Shown here: in pieces, positions 1-5,785 of the stretch
Position numbering within the stretch: the stretch's first letter is position 1
How the letters are laid out: every line of letters begins with the position of its first letter
Assembly: GCA_030598385.1 (NCBI GenBank)
Contig: JAUVQB010000111.1
Coordinates: 1-5,785, forward strand
Source: Alphaproteobacteria bacterium
Lineage (GTDB): Bacteria > Pseudomonadota > Alphaproteobacteria > Kiloniellales > JAKSDN01
Reading direction: 5' to 3'
Length of the DNA stretch: 5,785 bases
Notes under the pieces: generated by a model
Told to the model about the DNA's origin: nothing
The model's input: the letters and a program-made list of their open reading frames with translations, nothing else
Databases searched by the model: none
Translations under genes and position numbers: made by a program

Positions 1-1
1 A

Positions 2-793
2 ACGGCATTCCTTTTCGACTTGTCTCTATTGAGGGCTGTCCCGCTATTTTACAAAAGGGCAATTTATAACCACCGCTTCTGGCGCATTGCGCCACTCCTG
101 CGCTCGTACATGAGCCTGCTCGAACACAACGAGCCGAAACATATCGCGGGGAATCGGGTGCTCGATAAGCTCGGTCAGCAAGGCAACGTTATTGGTGATC
201 GCCCAGCAACCAAGTTTATTCACTTGCTTAGCACACACCCACCTTATGTGCTTGATTCTAATTGTAAAATAAGCAGAGAGCGCCTGCCGGAGAAACGTGT
301 GGCGGCAAAGCTTCAGGCAAAGTGTGCGATCGATTCCTTTTTAGACCTCCTGAACGACCTGCGTCGTAAAGGACTCTACGACCGGTCGCTGATTTTCTTA
401 TTTGCCGACACGGGTGCGGGTTTGCACAGCAGCTATATCGCTCAAATTCCGAAAAAGTCTTTGTGGCGGCGACTGGTTGGCCGTGCGAACCCTATCTTTC
501 TGGTGAAGGTGCCAGGCGCGCAAGGGGCGCTGCGAGAAAGCGTGGCGAGTATTCAGCCGTCCGACCTTGCAGCTACGGTCTGCGCAGTAACGCGACACTG
601 TTACAGCAATGGCGGGATATCCGTATTTGACACTGTGGCCACGAGGAGGCGATCGAGGATTTTTTGGCATTACACTTGGCGCAACGAGTATTGGGTCAAA
701 TTACCCGATATTCGTGGATTCGAGCTGGAAGGACCGATCTGGGAGCAAGAATCGTGGATAAACTATACGCAAAGCGATTGGAACAGGTACTAA
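2..793 (+). CDS. Sulfatase-like hydrolase/transferase, C-terminal part (5' end outside window)
   Basis: The frame is open to the left edge, so the gene very likely begins upstream; the TTG at 20 is only the first possible start inside the window. I recognise the C-terminal half of an alkaline-phosphatase-superfamily sulfatase-like protein of the kind found in surface-polysaccharide and envelope loci. Counting from TTG 20, FIHLLSTHPPYVLD (66-79) matches the family's HLL-x-TH-x-P segment with its conserved His (73). LIFLFADTGAG (124-134) sits where the metal-binding SDHG-G motif is expected, ANPIFLVKVPGA (156-167) resembles the family's R-P-L-LVK segment, and FELEGPIWEQESW (234-246) resembles the closing G-x-x-SW block. 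The residue after Asp130 is Thr, not the usual metal-ligand His, so the enzyme may be inactive or altered. Base composition is much lower in GC than the genes to the right, suggesting a different origin. The family call is fairly sure; the substrate is unknown. Confidence 0.72.
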   Translation, partial: TAFLFDLSLLRAVPLFYKRAIYNHRFWRIAPLLRSYMSLLEHNEPKHIAGNRVLDKLGQQGNVIGDRPATKFIHLLSTHPPYVLDSNCKISRERLPEKRVAAKLQAKCAIDSFLDLLNDLRRKGLYDRSLIFLFADTGAGLHSSYIAQIPKKSLWRRLVGRANPIFLVKVPGAQGALRESVASIQPSDLAATVCAVTRHCYSNGGISVFDTVATRRRSRIFWHYTWRNEYWVKLPDIRGFELEGPIWEQESWINYTQSDWNRY

Positions 794-1020
794 ATGAAAA
801 CGAATCTGCGGATCCCCGCGCCCGCCTTCGAGGACGTAAACGCGGCGATCCCGGGAGAGATTGCACTAGCGCCAGATAACTGAGGCTGGGTGGAACCCGG
901 CGAAGGCCTCGCCGCTCGCCTTCACGCTTCGGGTCTTGAAATCAGCAGCCTAAGCGGCACCCCAACAACGCCTTCCGAAAAGGGCGGCCGCCCGCGCGCA
1001 CTCGCCACGCCGAGGGCCAC
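794..1020. other. Boundary stretch without a confident gene
   Basis: GC content rises sharply here compared with the upstream gene. An ATG at 794 directly abuts the upstream stop and opens a 29-codon reading frame (794-883) with no visible ribosome binding site or recognisable family; I do not call it a gene. The same frame resumes after the TGA at 881-883 and stays open to 1024; residues encoded at 884-958 faintly resemble the end of a UbiG-type methyltransferase (see findings). There is a 6-bp inverted repeat at 902-907/918-923 and a 12-bp perfect palindrome at 982-993, which on the minus strand is followed by TTTT. Neither is a convincing terminator. The stretch looks like decayed DNA between an accessory segment and the core genes. 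Confidence 0.4.
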
Positions 1021-1023
1021 ATG

Positions 1024-1045
1024 AAAACCCCGCCGGGCGGCGGGG
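1024..1045 (-). terminator. Rho-independent terminator after the DUF1476 gene
   Basis: A perfect 7-bp GC stem (CCCCGCC at 1028-1034, GGCGGGG at 1039-1045) with a 4-nt loop is followed on the minus strand by TTTT (AAAA at 1024-1027). It lies about 30 nt beyond the stop codon of the minus-strand DUF1476 gene, exactly where its terminator should be. The U-run is short, but stem and position are good. Confidence 0.75.
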
Positions 1046-1075
1046 ATTCGAACGGTTGGATGATCGGCCCGCCGG

Positions 1076-1390
1076 CTATTCCTTCATCACCTGCTCTTTG
1101 GCCGCGGCGAGACACTCATCCATCTGTTTGCGCAGGCGGTGCTCCGACATTTCGACGCCGGCGTCTTGCATGTCGCCCAGGATCTTGCGCACCAGGTCCG
1201 CGTCGCCCGGCTCCTCGAAATCCGCCGAGACGACCTCCTTGGCATAGGCCTCGGCATCGTCCTTGCCCAGGAGCTCCGCCGCCCAAAGGCCCAACAGCTT
1301 GTTGCGCCGAACCTCGACCCGGAACTGCAGATCTTGATCGTACTTGTACTTGTCCTCGAAGGCTTTCTCGCGGTCGTCGAAGGTGGTCAT
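1076..1390 (-). CDS. DUF1476 family protein (F1-ATPase zeta-subunit-like inhibitor)
   Basis: A 104-residue soluble, highly charged, mostly helical protein, matching the DUF1476 family in length and sequence. The N-terminus MTTFDDREKAFEDKYKYDQD is the diagnostic opening (FDDRE-x-AFE-x-K). It is followed by a helix with RVEVRRNKLLGLWAAELLG (24-42), an acidic segment around ADFEEPGDADLVRKI, and a C-terminal basic/acidic helix. The family includes the zeta subunit of Paracoccus denitrificans F1FO-ATP synthase, a natural inhibitor that blocks ATP hydrolysis through its N-terminal region; the same role is inferred here. The ATG at 1390 is supported by an AGAGGA-type ribosome binding site (1398-1403) 7 nt upstream. 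It is transcribed away from the purine genes and has its own terminator. Its proximity to purC is, to my knowledge, common in alphaproteobacteria. Confidence 0.93.
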   Translation of the reverse strand: MTTFDDREKAFEDKYKYDQDLQFRVEVRRNKLLGLWAAELLGKDDAEAYAKEVVSADFEEPGDADLVRKILGDMQDAGVEMSEHRLRKQMDECLAAAKEQVMKE

Positions 1391-1453
1391 GGCCCGGTCC
1401 TCTCATGGCCGGGGGCGTTGCGTTGCGCACCCGGGAATGATATCGCGGACCCT

Positions 1454-1482
1454 GTTATAGCCGCTCGCCGCCGCAAGGAAAA
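1454..1482 (-). promoter_or_regulatory. Candidate promoter for the DUF1476 gene
   Basis: Read on the minus strand, TTTTCC (1477-1482) and TATAAC (1454-1459) are spaced by 17 nt. The -10 box matches the sigma-70 consensus at 5 of 6 positions, the -35 box at only 3 of 6. It would give a leader of about 55-60 nt before the start codon at 1390. It is predicted from spacing and consensus only. Confidence 0.35.
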
Positions 1483-1523
1483 CCGGTCGCGGGCGCCGCT
1501 ATAGAGTGGTATCCACTGGCGTG

Positions 1524-1610
1524 GAAGCGCACCAGCCCTCGCCGCCTCCCGTCCACCCCACAGAGTCCAATGGCATTGGGTGGACGGGAGGCGGCGTAGC
1601 CGGGCGCTTC
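1524..1610. repeat. Long imperfect inverted repeat (large hairpin)
   Basis: The core is a perfect 19-bp inverted repeat: 1540-1558 pairs with 1578-1596 around a 19-nt loop. Outside the core, GC 1535-1536 pairs with 1599-1600, CC 1532-1533 with GG 1602-1603, and GAAGCGC 1524-1530 with GCGCTTC 1604-1610, giving about 30 base pairs interrupted by small bulges. The loop contains CCAAT-GGC-ATTGG (1567-1579), which can form a competing small hairpin. No T-run follows the arms on either strand, and both neighbouring genes are transcribed away from it, so it is not a normal gene-end terminator. It could be a REP/MITE-like palindromic element, a structured 5' leader of the NRDE transcript, or a small RNA. 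Confidence 0.8.
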
Positions 1611-1674
1611 GCGCGGGCTGGAACCGTGAGATCGAAAAGCGCCCTAGAGGCTGAACCCGCGCGGGATACGCCCT

Positions 1675-2460
1675 ATGTGTACCCTCGTCATACTGCGCCG
1701 GCCCGGCCACGACTGGCCGCTTATTCTCGCGGCCAACCGGGATGAAATGATCGACCGCCCCTGGCAGCCGCCGGCGCGCCATTGGCCCGACCGGCCGCAG
1801 GTCCTCGCCGGCCTCGACGAGCTCGCCGGCGGCACCTGGCTCGGCCGCAACGACGACGGTGTCGTCGCGGCGGTGCTGAACCGGCGCGGCTCGCTCGGGC
1901 CCGAGGGCGGCAAGCGCAGCCGCGGCGAGCTGGTGCTGGAGGCGCTCGATCACGGCGACGCGGAGGCCGCCGCCGCTGCCCTGCTGCATCTCGACCCACG
2001 GGCCTATCGCACCTTCAACCTGGTGATCGCCGACGCCGACAACTGCTATTTGCTCAGGAACCGCGGCGAGGAGGGACCGGGGCGGATCGAGGCCGACGCG
2101 CCCCTGGCCGGGCTTTCCATGCTGACCGCAGGCGACCTCGACGACCGCACAAGCCCGCGCATCCGCACCCATCTGCCTAGGTTCCGCGAAGCCGATGCGC
2201 CCACCCCGAACCTGGAAGGAGGCGGCGACTGGACCGCCTGGCAGGACATCTTGGCGAGCCGCCATTACGACACCGAGGACGGCCCCTTCGCGGCCATGAG
2301 CCTCGTCACCGACATGGGATTCGGCACCGTCTCGTCTTCGCTCGTCGCCCTGCCGGCGGCGCCGGCGTCGTTCGGGCAACAGCCGGTCAAGCCAATTTGG
2401 ATGTTCGCGCCGGATCGGCCAGATATTGCGGAATATCAAATGATTAATCTAGATTCTTAG
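1675..2460 (+). CDS. NRDE family protein (TANGO2-like, Ntn-hydrolase fold)
   Basis: A 261-residue protein beginning MCTLVIL, with Cys at position 2 as expected for this family, and carrying the name-giving motif in LAANRDE (residues 18-24). Further family landmarks are GGTWLG (52-57), where the substrate pocket is expected, NRRGS in the next strand (69-73), RTFNLVIAD (111-119) and the late segment around SLVTDMGFGTVSSSLVAL with its conserved T-x-SSS. The full length fits the family. Bacterial members are soluble proteins of uncertain reaction; the eukaryotic relative TANGO2 has been linked to heme or lipid/CoA metabolism. ATG 1675 is chosen because it places Cys at position 2; no strong ribosome binding site precedes it. 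The last roughly 45 nt are AT-rich, unlike the body of the gene. It ends 150 nt before purC, so co-transcription with purC is possible but unproven. Confidence 0.9.
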   Translation: MCTLVILRRPGHDWPLILAANRDEMIDRPWQPPARHWPDRPQVLAGLDELAGGTWLGRNDDGVVAAVLNRRGSLGPEGGKRSRGELVLEALDHGDAEAAAAALLHLDPRAYRTFNLVIADADNCYLLRNRGEEGPGRIEADAPLAGLSMLTAGDLDDRTSPRIRTHLPRFREADAPTPNLEGGGDWTAWQDILASRHYDTEDGPFAAMSLVTDMGFGTVSSSLVALPAAPASFGQQPVKPIWMFAPDRPDIAEYQMINLDS

Positions 2461-2499
2461 AGCAATATATGAGCTCTGCGCCGATCCTCTCCAGATACA

Positions 2500-2528
2500 T
2501 TGTGAGCGGCCCGGGCAGTTGCTATATG
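2500..2528 (+). promoter_or_regulatory. Candidate promoter for purC and the purine operon
   Basis: TTGTGA (2500-2505) and TATATG (2523-2528) are spaced by 17 nt; a shifted -10 box TATGAT (2525-2530) matches better (5 of 6) but with a 19-nt spacer. The site lies in the 150-nt gap after the NRDE gene and would give a leader of about 75 nt to the purC start. No purine riboswitch or recognisable operator is visible in this gap. It is a consensus-based prediction only. Confidence 0.45.
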
Positions 2529-2610
2529 ATGCCGGATGAGCCGCCGAACGGCGGAGCCTTTGTCCCGACCAGTCCCTTTGCGAGCCTCTCGCCGAACCCA
2601 GGGTGACATC

Positions 2611-3372
2611 ATGAGACGCAGACGCATTTACGAAGGCAAGGCGAAGGTCCTGTTCGAAGGCCCCCAGCCGGGCACCCTGGTGCAGTATTTCAAGGACGAT
2701 GCCAGCGCCGACAACAACCGCAAGCAAGGCGTGATCACCGGCAAGGGGGTGCTCAACAACCGCATCTCGGAATACCTCATGGTGCGGCTCGCCGAGATCG
2801 GCGTGCCGACCCATTTCATGCGCCGGCTCAACATGCGCGAGCAGCTGGTGCGCGAACTCGAGATCATCCCGATCGAGGTCGCCGTGCGCAACGTCGCGGC
2901 CGGCTCGTTCTCCACCCGCTTCGGCCTTGAGGAGGGCGCGCCGCTGCCGCGCTCGGTGGTCGAGTTCTATTTGAAGAACGACGAGTTGGGCTCTCCACTG
3001 GTCGCCGAGGAACACATCACGGCCTTCGGCTGGGCGGTCACCCAGGAAATCGACGACATGATGCAGATGGCGCTCAGGATCAACGATTTCCTTAGTGGAC
3101 TGTTCCGGGGCGTCGGCGTGCGCCTGGTGGACTTCCGGCTCGAGTTCGGCCGCCTTTGGGAGGACGAGGAGCTGCGGATCGTGCTGGCCGACGAGATCAG
3201 CCCGGATTCCTGCCGGCTGTGGGACCTCGACACCGACGAAAAGCTGGACAAGGACCGCTTCGACCGGGATCTCGGCAGTGTCGAGGAGGCCTATCAGGAA
3301 GTGGCCCGCCGGCTCGGCGTGCTGCCCGAGGCCGGGCCCGTCGACATCAAGGGCCCCAAGCTGATGCAATAG
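2611..3372 (+). CDS. purC: Phosphoribosylaminoimidazole-succinocarboxamide synthase (SAICAR synthetase)
   Basis: It makes SAICAR from CAIR, aspartate and ATP in de novo purine synthesis, in the cytoplasm. The 253-residue product has the usual bacterial length and opens with the ATP-binding IYEGKAK (6-12). It has [12 protein letters not shown] (44-55), the first family signature [15 protein letters not shown] (85-99), EEHITAFGW (133-141), the second signature LVDFRLEFG (172-180) and [13 protein letters not shown] (193-205). In the second signature Arg176 replaces the usual Lys; this is conservative, and the enzyme is probably active. ATG 2611 is chosen over the upstream ATG at 2536 because it has an AGGGTGA ribosome binding site (2600-2606) and matches the family N-terminus; the extra 25 residues from 2536 have no family counterpart. 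It is the first gene of the purine block, 39 nt before the NrtS-like start. Confidence 0.97.
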   Translation: MRRRRIYEGKAKVLFEGPQPGTLVQYFKDDASADNNRKQGVITGKGVLNNRISEYLMVRLAEIGVPTHFMRRLNMREQLVRELEIIPIEVAVRNVAAGSFSTRFGLEEGAPLPRSVVEFYLKNDELGSPLVAEEHITAFGWAVTQEIDDMMQMALRINDFLSGLFRGVGVRLVDFRLEFGRLWEDEELRIVLADEISPDSCRLWDLDTDEKLDKDRFDRDLGSVEEAYQEVARRLGVLPEAGPVDIKGPKLMQ

Positions 3373-3411
3373 GGCGTAGGCGGCGATTCGCCAGGAAAGC
3401 GGAACACAGCG

Positions 3412-4014
3412 ATGACATCCGCACTGGCAGCCGCCTGTCGGCCGGTCATCGTGCGCCGCGCTCTTATCATGGCCGCCGTCGTCGGCCCCATCCTGACGCT
3501 GATCAACCAGGGCGATGCCTTGGTGTCGGACGTGCCTTTCAGTTTCTGGAAGGCCGGGCTCACCTTTATCGTGCCCTACCTGGTCGCAACCGTCAGCGCC
3601 GTCGCCACCCAGCGGCGCCGGGATGGCGCCCCGGTGCCGGAGCCTTGTCACGCCGACTGCGCGCCGCTAGGTTCGCCCCATCCTGCGCCACAATCTTCGC
3701 CGCAACCTTCGCCACAACCTTCTGCGGCCGGCCCGGCGCAGCGATCTGAAGGGCCAACGGGAAACCCGCCCATGAAAGCGCGCGTCCACGTCACCCTGAA
3801 ACCGGGGGTCCTCGACCCCCAGGGCAAGGCCATCGCCGGCGCCCTCGCCTCGCTCGGATTCGACGGCGTGGGCCAAGTCCGCCAAGGCAAGGTGATCGAC
3901 CTGGAGATCGACGGGGCCGACCAGGCAGAGGTCCGCAGCCAAGTCGAGGCCATGTGCCGCAAGTTGCTGGCCAACACGGTGATCGAGGACTACGCCATCG
4001 AGCTGGAGGCTTGA
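3412..4014 (+). CDS. NrtS-like membrane domain in one frame with PurS (possible fusion)
   Basis: This 200-codon frame has three parts. Residues 13-66 match the small NrtS nitrate/nitrite transporter family: a hydrophobic helix around MAAVVGPILTLINQGDAL (20-37, with the characteristic LINQGDAL), a short loop, Trp46-Lys47, then a second helix around LTFIVPYLVATVSAVA (50-65). Residues 67-120 form a Pro/Ser/Gln-rich linker containing SPQP-type repeats. Residues 121-200 are a complete PurS. Arginines flank both helices (15-16 and 68-70), so by the positive-inside rule both ends lie in the cytoplasm. A start at 3412 has AGGAAAG at 3393-3399. No stop codon separates the domains. The protein may be a real fusion, or the NrtS part may share its frame with an internally initiated purS. 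A +1 shift in the linker would instead end NrtS at TAG 3668-3670. The domain calls are fairly sure; the fused product is an inference. Confidence 0.7.
   Translation: MTSALAAACRPVIVRRALIMAAVVGPILTLINQGDALVSDVPFSFWKAGLTFIVPYLVATVSAVATQRRRDGAPVPEPCHADCAPLGSPHPAPQSSPQPSPQPSAAGPAQRSEGPTGNPPMKARVHVTLKPGVLDPQGKAIAGALASLGFDGVGQVRQGKVIDLEIDGADQAEVRSQVEAMCRKLLANTVIEDYAIELEA
3686..3721 (+). repeat. Three tandem 12-bp repeats in the NrtS-PurS linker
   Basis: Three consecutive near-identical 12-mers of the form CGCC(A/G)CAA(T/C)CTT lie at 3686-3697, 3698-3709 and 3710-3721. As 12 is a multiple of three, copy-number changes would keep the frame; they encode a Ser-Pro-Gln-Pro-type repeat. This suggests the linker grew by repeat slippage. 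Confidence 0.85.
3772..4014 (+). CDS. purS: FGAM synthase subunit PurS
   Basis: PurS is the small subunit of the three-part FGAM synthase; it helps PurQ dock on PurL and pass ammonia for the ATP-dependent conversion of FGAR to FGAM. From the ATG at 3772 the product is 80 residues, the usual length, opening with the typical first strand MKARVHVTLKPGVLDPQGKA. It continues through the ALASLGF helix, GVGQVRQGKVIDLEI (32-46), and the closing CRKLLANTVIEDYAIEL. This internal start is supported by the family N-terminus, but the nearest purine-rich stretch (GAAGGG, about 18 nt upstream) is too far for a good ribosome binding site, so translation may instead begin at 3412. Its stop codon overlaps the following gene's TTG by 4 nt. 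Confidence 0.93.
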   Translation: MKARVHVTLKPGVLDPQGKAIAGALASLGFDGVGQVRQGKVIDLEIDGADQAEVRSQVEAMCRKLLANTVIEDYAIELEA

Positions 4015-4637
4015 ACGCCGACCTCACAGACCGAGCCGAACCCGCCATCCGCGATCTCTATTGGAAGCCCTGGGACGCGCCGGGCTGCGAACACGTCCGG
4101 GTGAGCCTGAATGCCCGTCACCGAAAACAGAGCGAGGCCGTGGTGGCCGACGGCCTGGTGCTGCTCTACCGGGATGGCCGGGCGCTGCGCTGTCACTACC
4201 GCTTGACCGCGGATGGCGCCTGGCGAGCGCGCTCCCTGGACCTGGTGGTGCAGATAGGCGGACACGAGCCGCGGGAAATCGCCTTCAACCTCACCGGCGA
4301 CGGCGAAGGCCATTGGCAGGTCGACGGGGCTCTGGCGCCCGAACTCGACGGCTGCCTCGATCTCGACATCCAGGTAACGCCCTTCACCAACACCCTGCCG
4401 ATTCGCCGCCTCGACCTCGCCGCCGGCGAGATCGCCGACATCCGCGCCGTCTACCTGCCGCTGCCCGATCTCGTGCCCGTTCCAGCAGAACAAAGCTACG
4501 CCGGCCTCCGGCCGCTCGGGCTTTCCGGCGGGCTCTACCGCTACGAAAGCCGGTCGAGCGGCTTTACGGCCGATCTTCCGGTTGACTCCGGCGGCTTCGT
4601 GGTGGATTACCCGGACAGCTTCCGGCGGGTTTGGTAA
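4011..4637 (+). CDS. Putative glycolipid-binding family protein (DUF1089-type)
   Basis: A soluble protein of about 208 residues matching the putative glycolipid-binding family (formerly DUF1089, with a structurally solved Pseudomonas member). Diagnostic segments are LYWKPWDAPGCEHVRVS near the N-terminus, WRARSLDLVVQIG, the core DGCLDLDIQVTPFTNTLPIR (family hallmark TPFTNTLPIRRL), and a C-terminal VDSGGFVVDYPDSFRRVW. It has no signal peptide. The family is named for its fold; the ligand is unproven. I chose TTG 4011, which overlaps the purS stop by 4 nt (TTGA), because it keeps the conserved LYW segment. GGAGG at 4005-4009 is only 1 nt away, an odd spacing, and GTG 3954 inside purS is the alternative. 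The tight overlap implies translational coupling to purS, although nothing known about the family links it to purine synthesis. Confidence 0.85.
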   Translation: MNADLTDRAEPAIRDLYWKPWDAPGCEHVRVSLNARHRKQSEAVVADGLVLLYRDGRALRCHYRLTADGAWRARSLDLVVQIGGHEPREIAFNLTGDGEGHWQVDGALAPELDGCLDLDIQVTPFTNTLPIRRLDLAAGEIADIRAVYLPLPDLVPVPAEQSYAGLRPLGLSGGLYRYESRSSGFTADLPVDSGGFVVDYPDSFRRVW

Positions 4638-4668
4638 GCGCACTCCGTAGCTGGGAAACTTCGCGATC

Positions 4669-5354
4669 ATGAAAGCGGCGGTCATCGTCTTCCCCGGCTC
4701 CAACTGCGACCGCGACGTCCGGGTGGCGCTGCGCCAGGCCACGGGCGATGAGCCGCTCATGGTCTGGCACAAGGACGCGGACTTCGATGCGGTCGACCTG
4801 ATCGTGCTGCCGGGCGGCTTCAGCTACGGCGATTACTTACGCTGCGGCGCCATGGCGGCCCACTCGCCGGTGATGCGCGAGCTGGTCAACCGCGCCGGGC
4901 GCGGGGTGCCGCTGCTCGGCATCTGCAACGGCTTCCAGATGCTGACCGAGACCGGCCTGTTGCCCGGCGCGCTGTTGCGCAACGCCACCCTCAAGTTCGT
5001 CTGCCGCGACGTGCTGCTCCGGGTCGAGACCAGCCAGACCCTGTTCACCAGCCGCTACGAGGCCGGCCAGGTGATCCGCATTCCCGTGGCCCACGGCGAC
5101 GGCAACTATTTCGCCGACGGCGACACCCTCGCCCGGCTTTACGACCGCGACCAGATCGCCTTCCGCTACTGCGACGAGTTCGCCGAACCCTCCCGGGCGG
5201 CCAACCCCAACGGCGCGCTCCACAATATCGCCGGCGTCTACAACGAGTCGAAAACCATCCTCGGCCTGATGCCCCACCCCGAGCGCCTGGCCGATCCGGC
5301 GCTGGGCGGCTGCGACGGCGCGCTCATGTTCCAAGGCCTGGTCGAGGCGCTCTC

Positions 5355-5358
<4 letters not shown>
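4669..5358 (+). CDS. purQ: FGAM synthase glutaminase subunit PurQ
   Basis: This is a class I glutamine amidotransferase that releases ammonia from glutamine for FGAM synthesis by PurL. The 229-residue length is standard. It opens with the family's [13 protein letters not shown] (4-16), followed by [19 protein letters not shown] (46-64) and the nucleophile elbow LLGICNGFQ with catalytic Cys86. The late GLMPHPER (199-206) supplies His203 and Glu205, so the triad is complete. The PurQ-specific [11 protein letters not shown] (138-148) is also present. ATG 4669 has only a weak GGGAA (4653-4657) upstream. The gene lies 31 nt after the glycolipid-binding gene, and its TGA overlaps the purL GTG by 4 nt, which suggests coupled translation of the two interacting subunits. 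Confidence 0.97.

Positions 5359-5785
<427 letters not shown>

Larger units (their letters stand above)
1391..1674. other. Divergent intergenic region between DUF1476 and NRDE genes
   Basis: This 284-nt gap separates two genes pointing away from each other, so it should hold the promoters of both. It contains a plausible minus-strand promoter (1454-1482), a small hairpin with arms 1505-1509 and 1513-1517, and a long imperfect inverted repeat at 1524-1610. I found no convincing plus-strand promoter; a TATAGA at 1500-1505 lacks a matching -35 box. Open frames crossing this gap look like shadows produced by high GC. Confidence 0.6.

Noticed and set aside
982..993. Perfect 12-bp GC palindrome followed by TTTT on the minus strand as a second terminator
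   Set aside because: With a usable loop the stem is only 4 bp, and the stronger terminator at 1024-1045 already serves the only minus-strand gene.
1042..1052. tRNA T-loop-like GTTCGAATCC on the minus strand next to the terminator hairpin
   Set aside because: The bases around it do not form a T-stem, and the sequence just before it on that strand is the end of the DUF1476 gene, so there is no tRNA; too short to claim as an attachment site.
1387..2439. 350-codon open frame on the minus strand opposite the NRDE gene
   Set aside because: It is rich in Arg, Gly, Ala and His with no recognisable domain, and runs antisense to a gene with clear family motifs; a typical high-GC shadow.
2459..2477. 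Small inverted repeat AGAGC/GCTCT just after the NRDE stop as a terminator
   Set aside because: Only 5 bp with a 9-nt loop and no T-run; too weak to call.
2536..2610. Upstream ATG extending PurC by 25 residues
   Set aside because: The extension has no family counterpart, lacks a ribosome binding site and overlaps the likely transcription start; the ATG at 2611 has a good ribosome binding site.
2461..2610. Purine riboswitch or other leader RNA before purC
   Set aside because: I see no conserved three-way-junction core or attenuator; only a candidate promoter is visible.
2449..3651. 400-codon open frame on the minus strand opposite purC
   Set aside because: Composition is that of antisense codon shadow (many His, Asp, Ala, Leu), with no domain; purC on the plus strand is certain.

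Overview
This is a high-GC window with the look of an alphaproteobacterium, possibly Rhodospirillales-like. The basis is a DUF1476 gene (a family largely restricted to Alphaproteobacteria, homologous to the Paracoccus F1-ATPase zeta inhibitor) close to a purC-purS-purQ-purL run, and the alphaproteobacterial form of PurC. The exact lineage is an inference.

Layout: (1) 2-793 is the 3' part of a sulfatase-like (alkaline phosphatase superfamily) gene that enters from the left edge. Its base composition is clearly lower in GC than the rest (26 of 60 G+C at 241-300, against 45 of 60 at 2881-2940), which suggests acquired DNA or the edge of an accessory region. (2) 794-1020 is a non-genic boundary stretch with no confident gene. 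(3) A DUF1476 gene on the minus strand (1076-1390) has its own terminator (1024-1045) and a plausible promoter (1454-1482). (4) The divergent intergenic region 1391-1674 carries a striking imperfect inverted repeat of about 87 nt. (5) An NRDE/TANGO2-like Ntn-fold protein gene (1675-2460) precedes the purine block. (6) The purine block (2611 to right edge) reads purC, NrtS-like membrane domain in frame with purS, a putative glycolipid-binding gene, purQ, and purL (cut by the window end).

PurS, PurQ and PurL form the three-part FGAM synthase, which converts FGAR to FGAM. PurC makes SAICAR later in the same pathway. The two extra genes inside the block are tightly packed with it: a 39-nt gap after purC, a fused frame into purS, a 4-nt overlap after purS, a 31-nt gap before purQ, and a 4-nt overlap between purQ and purL. 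The block is therefore probably one transcript, with a candidate promoter just before purC.

The most unusual feature is that the NrtS-like two-helix membrane domain runs without a stop codon through a Pro/Ser/Gln-rich linker into PurS. If translated as one chain, it would tether an FGAM synthase subunit to the cytoplasmic face of the inner membrane. The second is the long inverted repeat. I see no CRISPR array, no complete mobile element, and no rRNA or tRNA gene.
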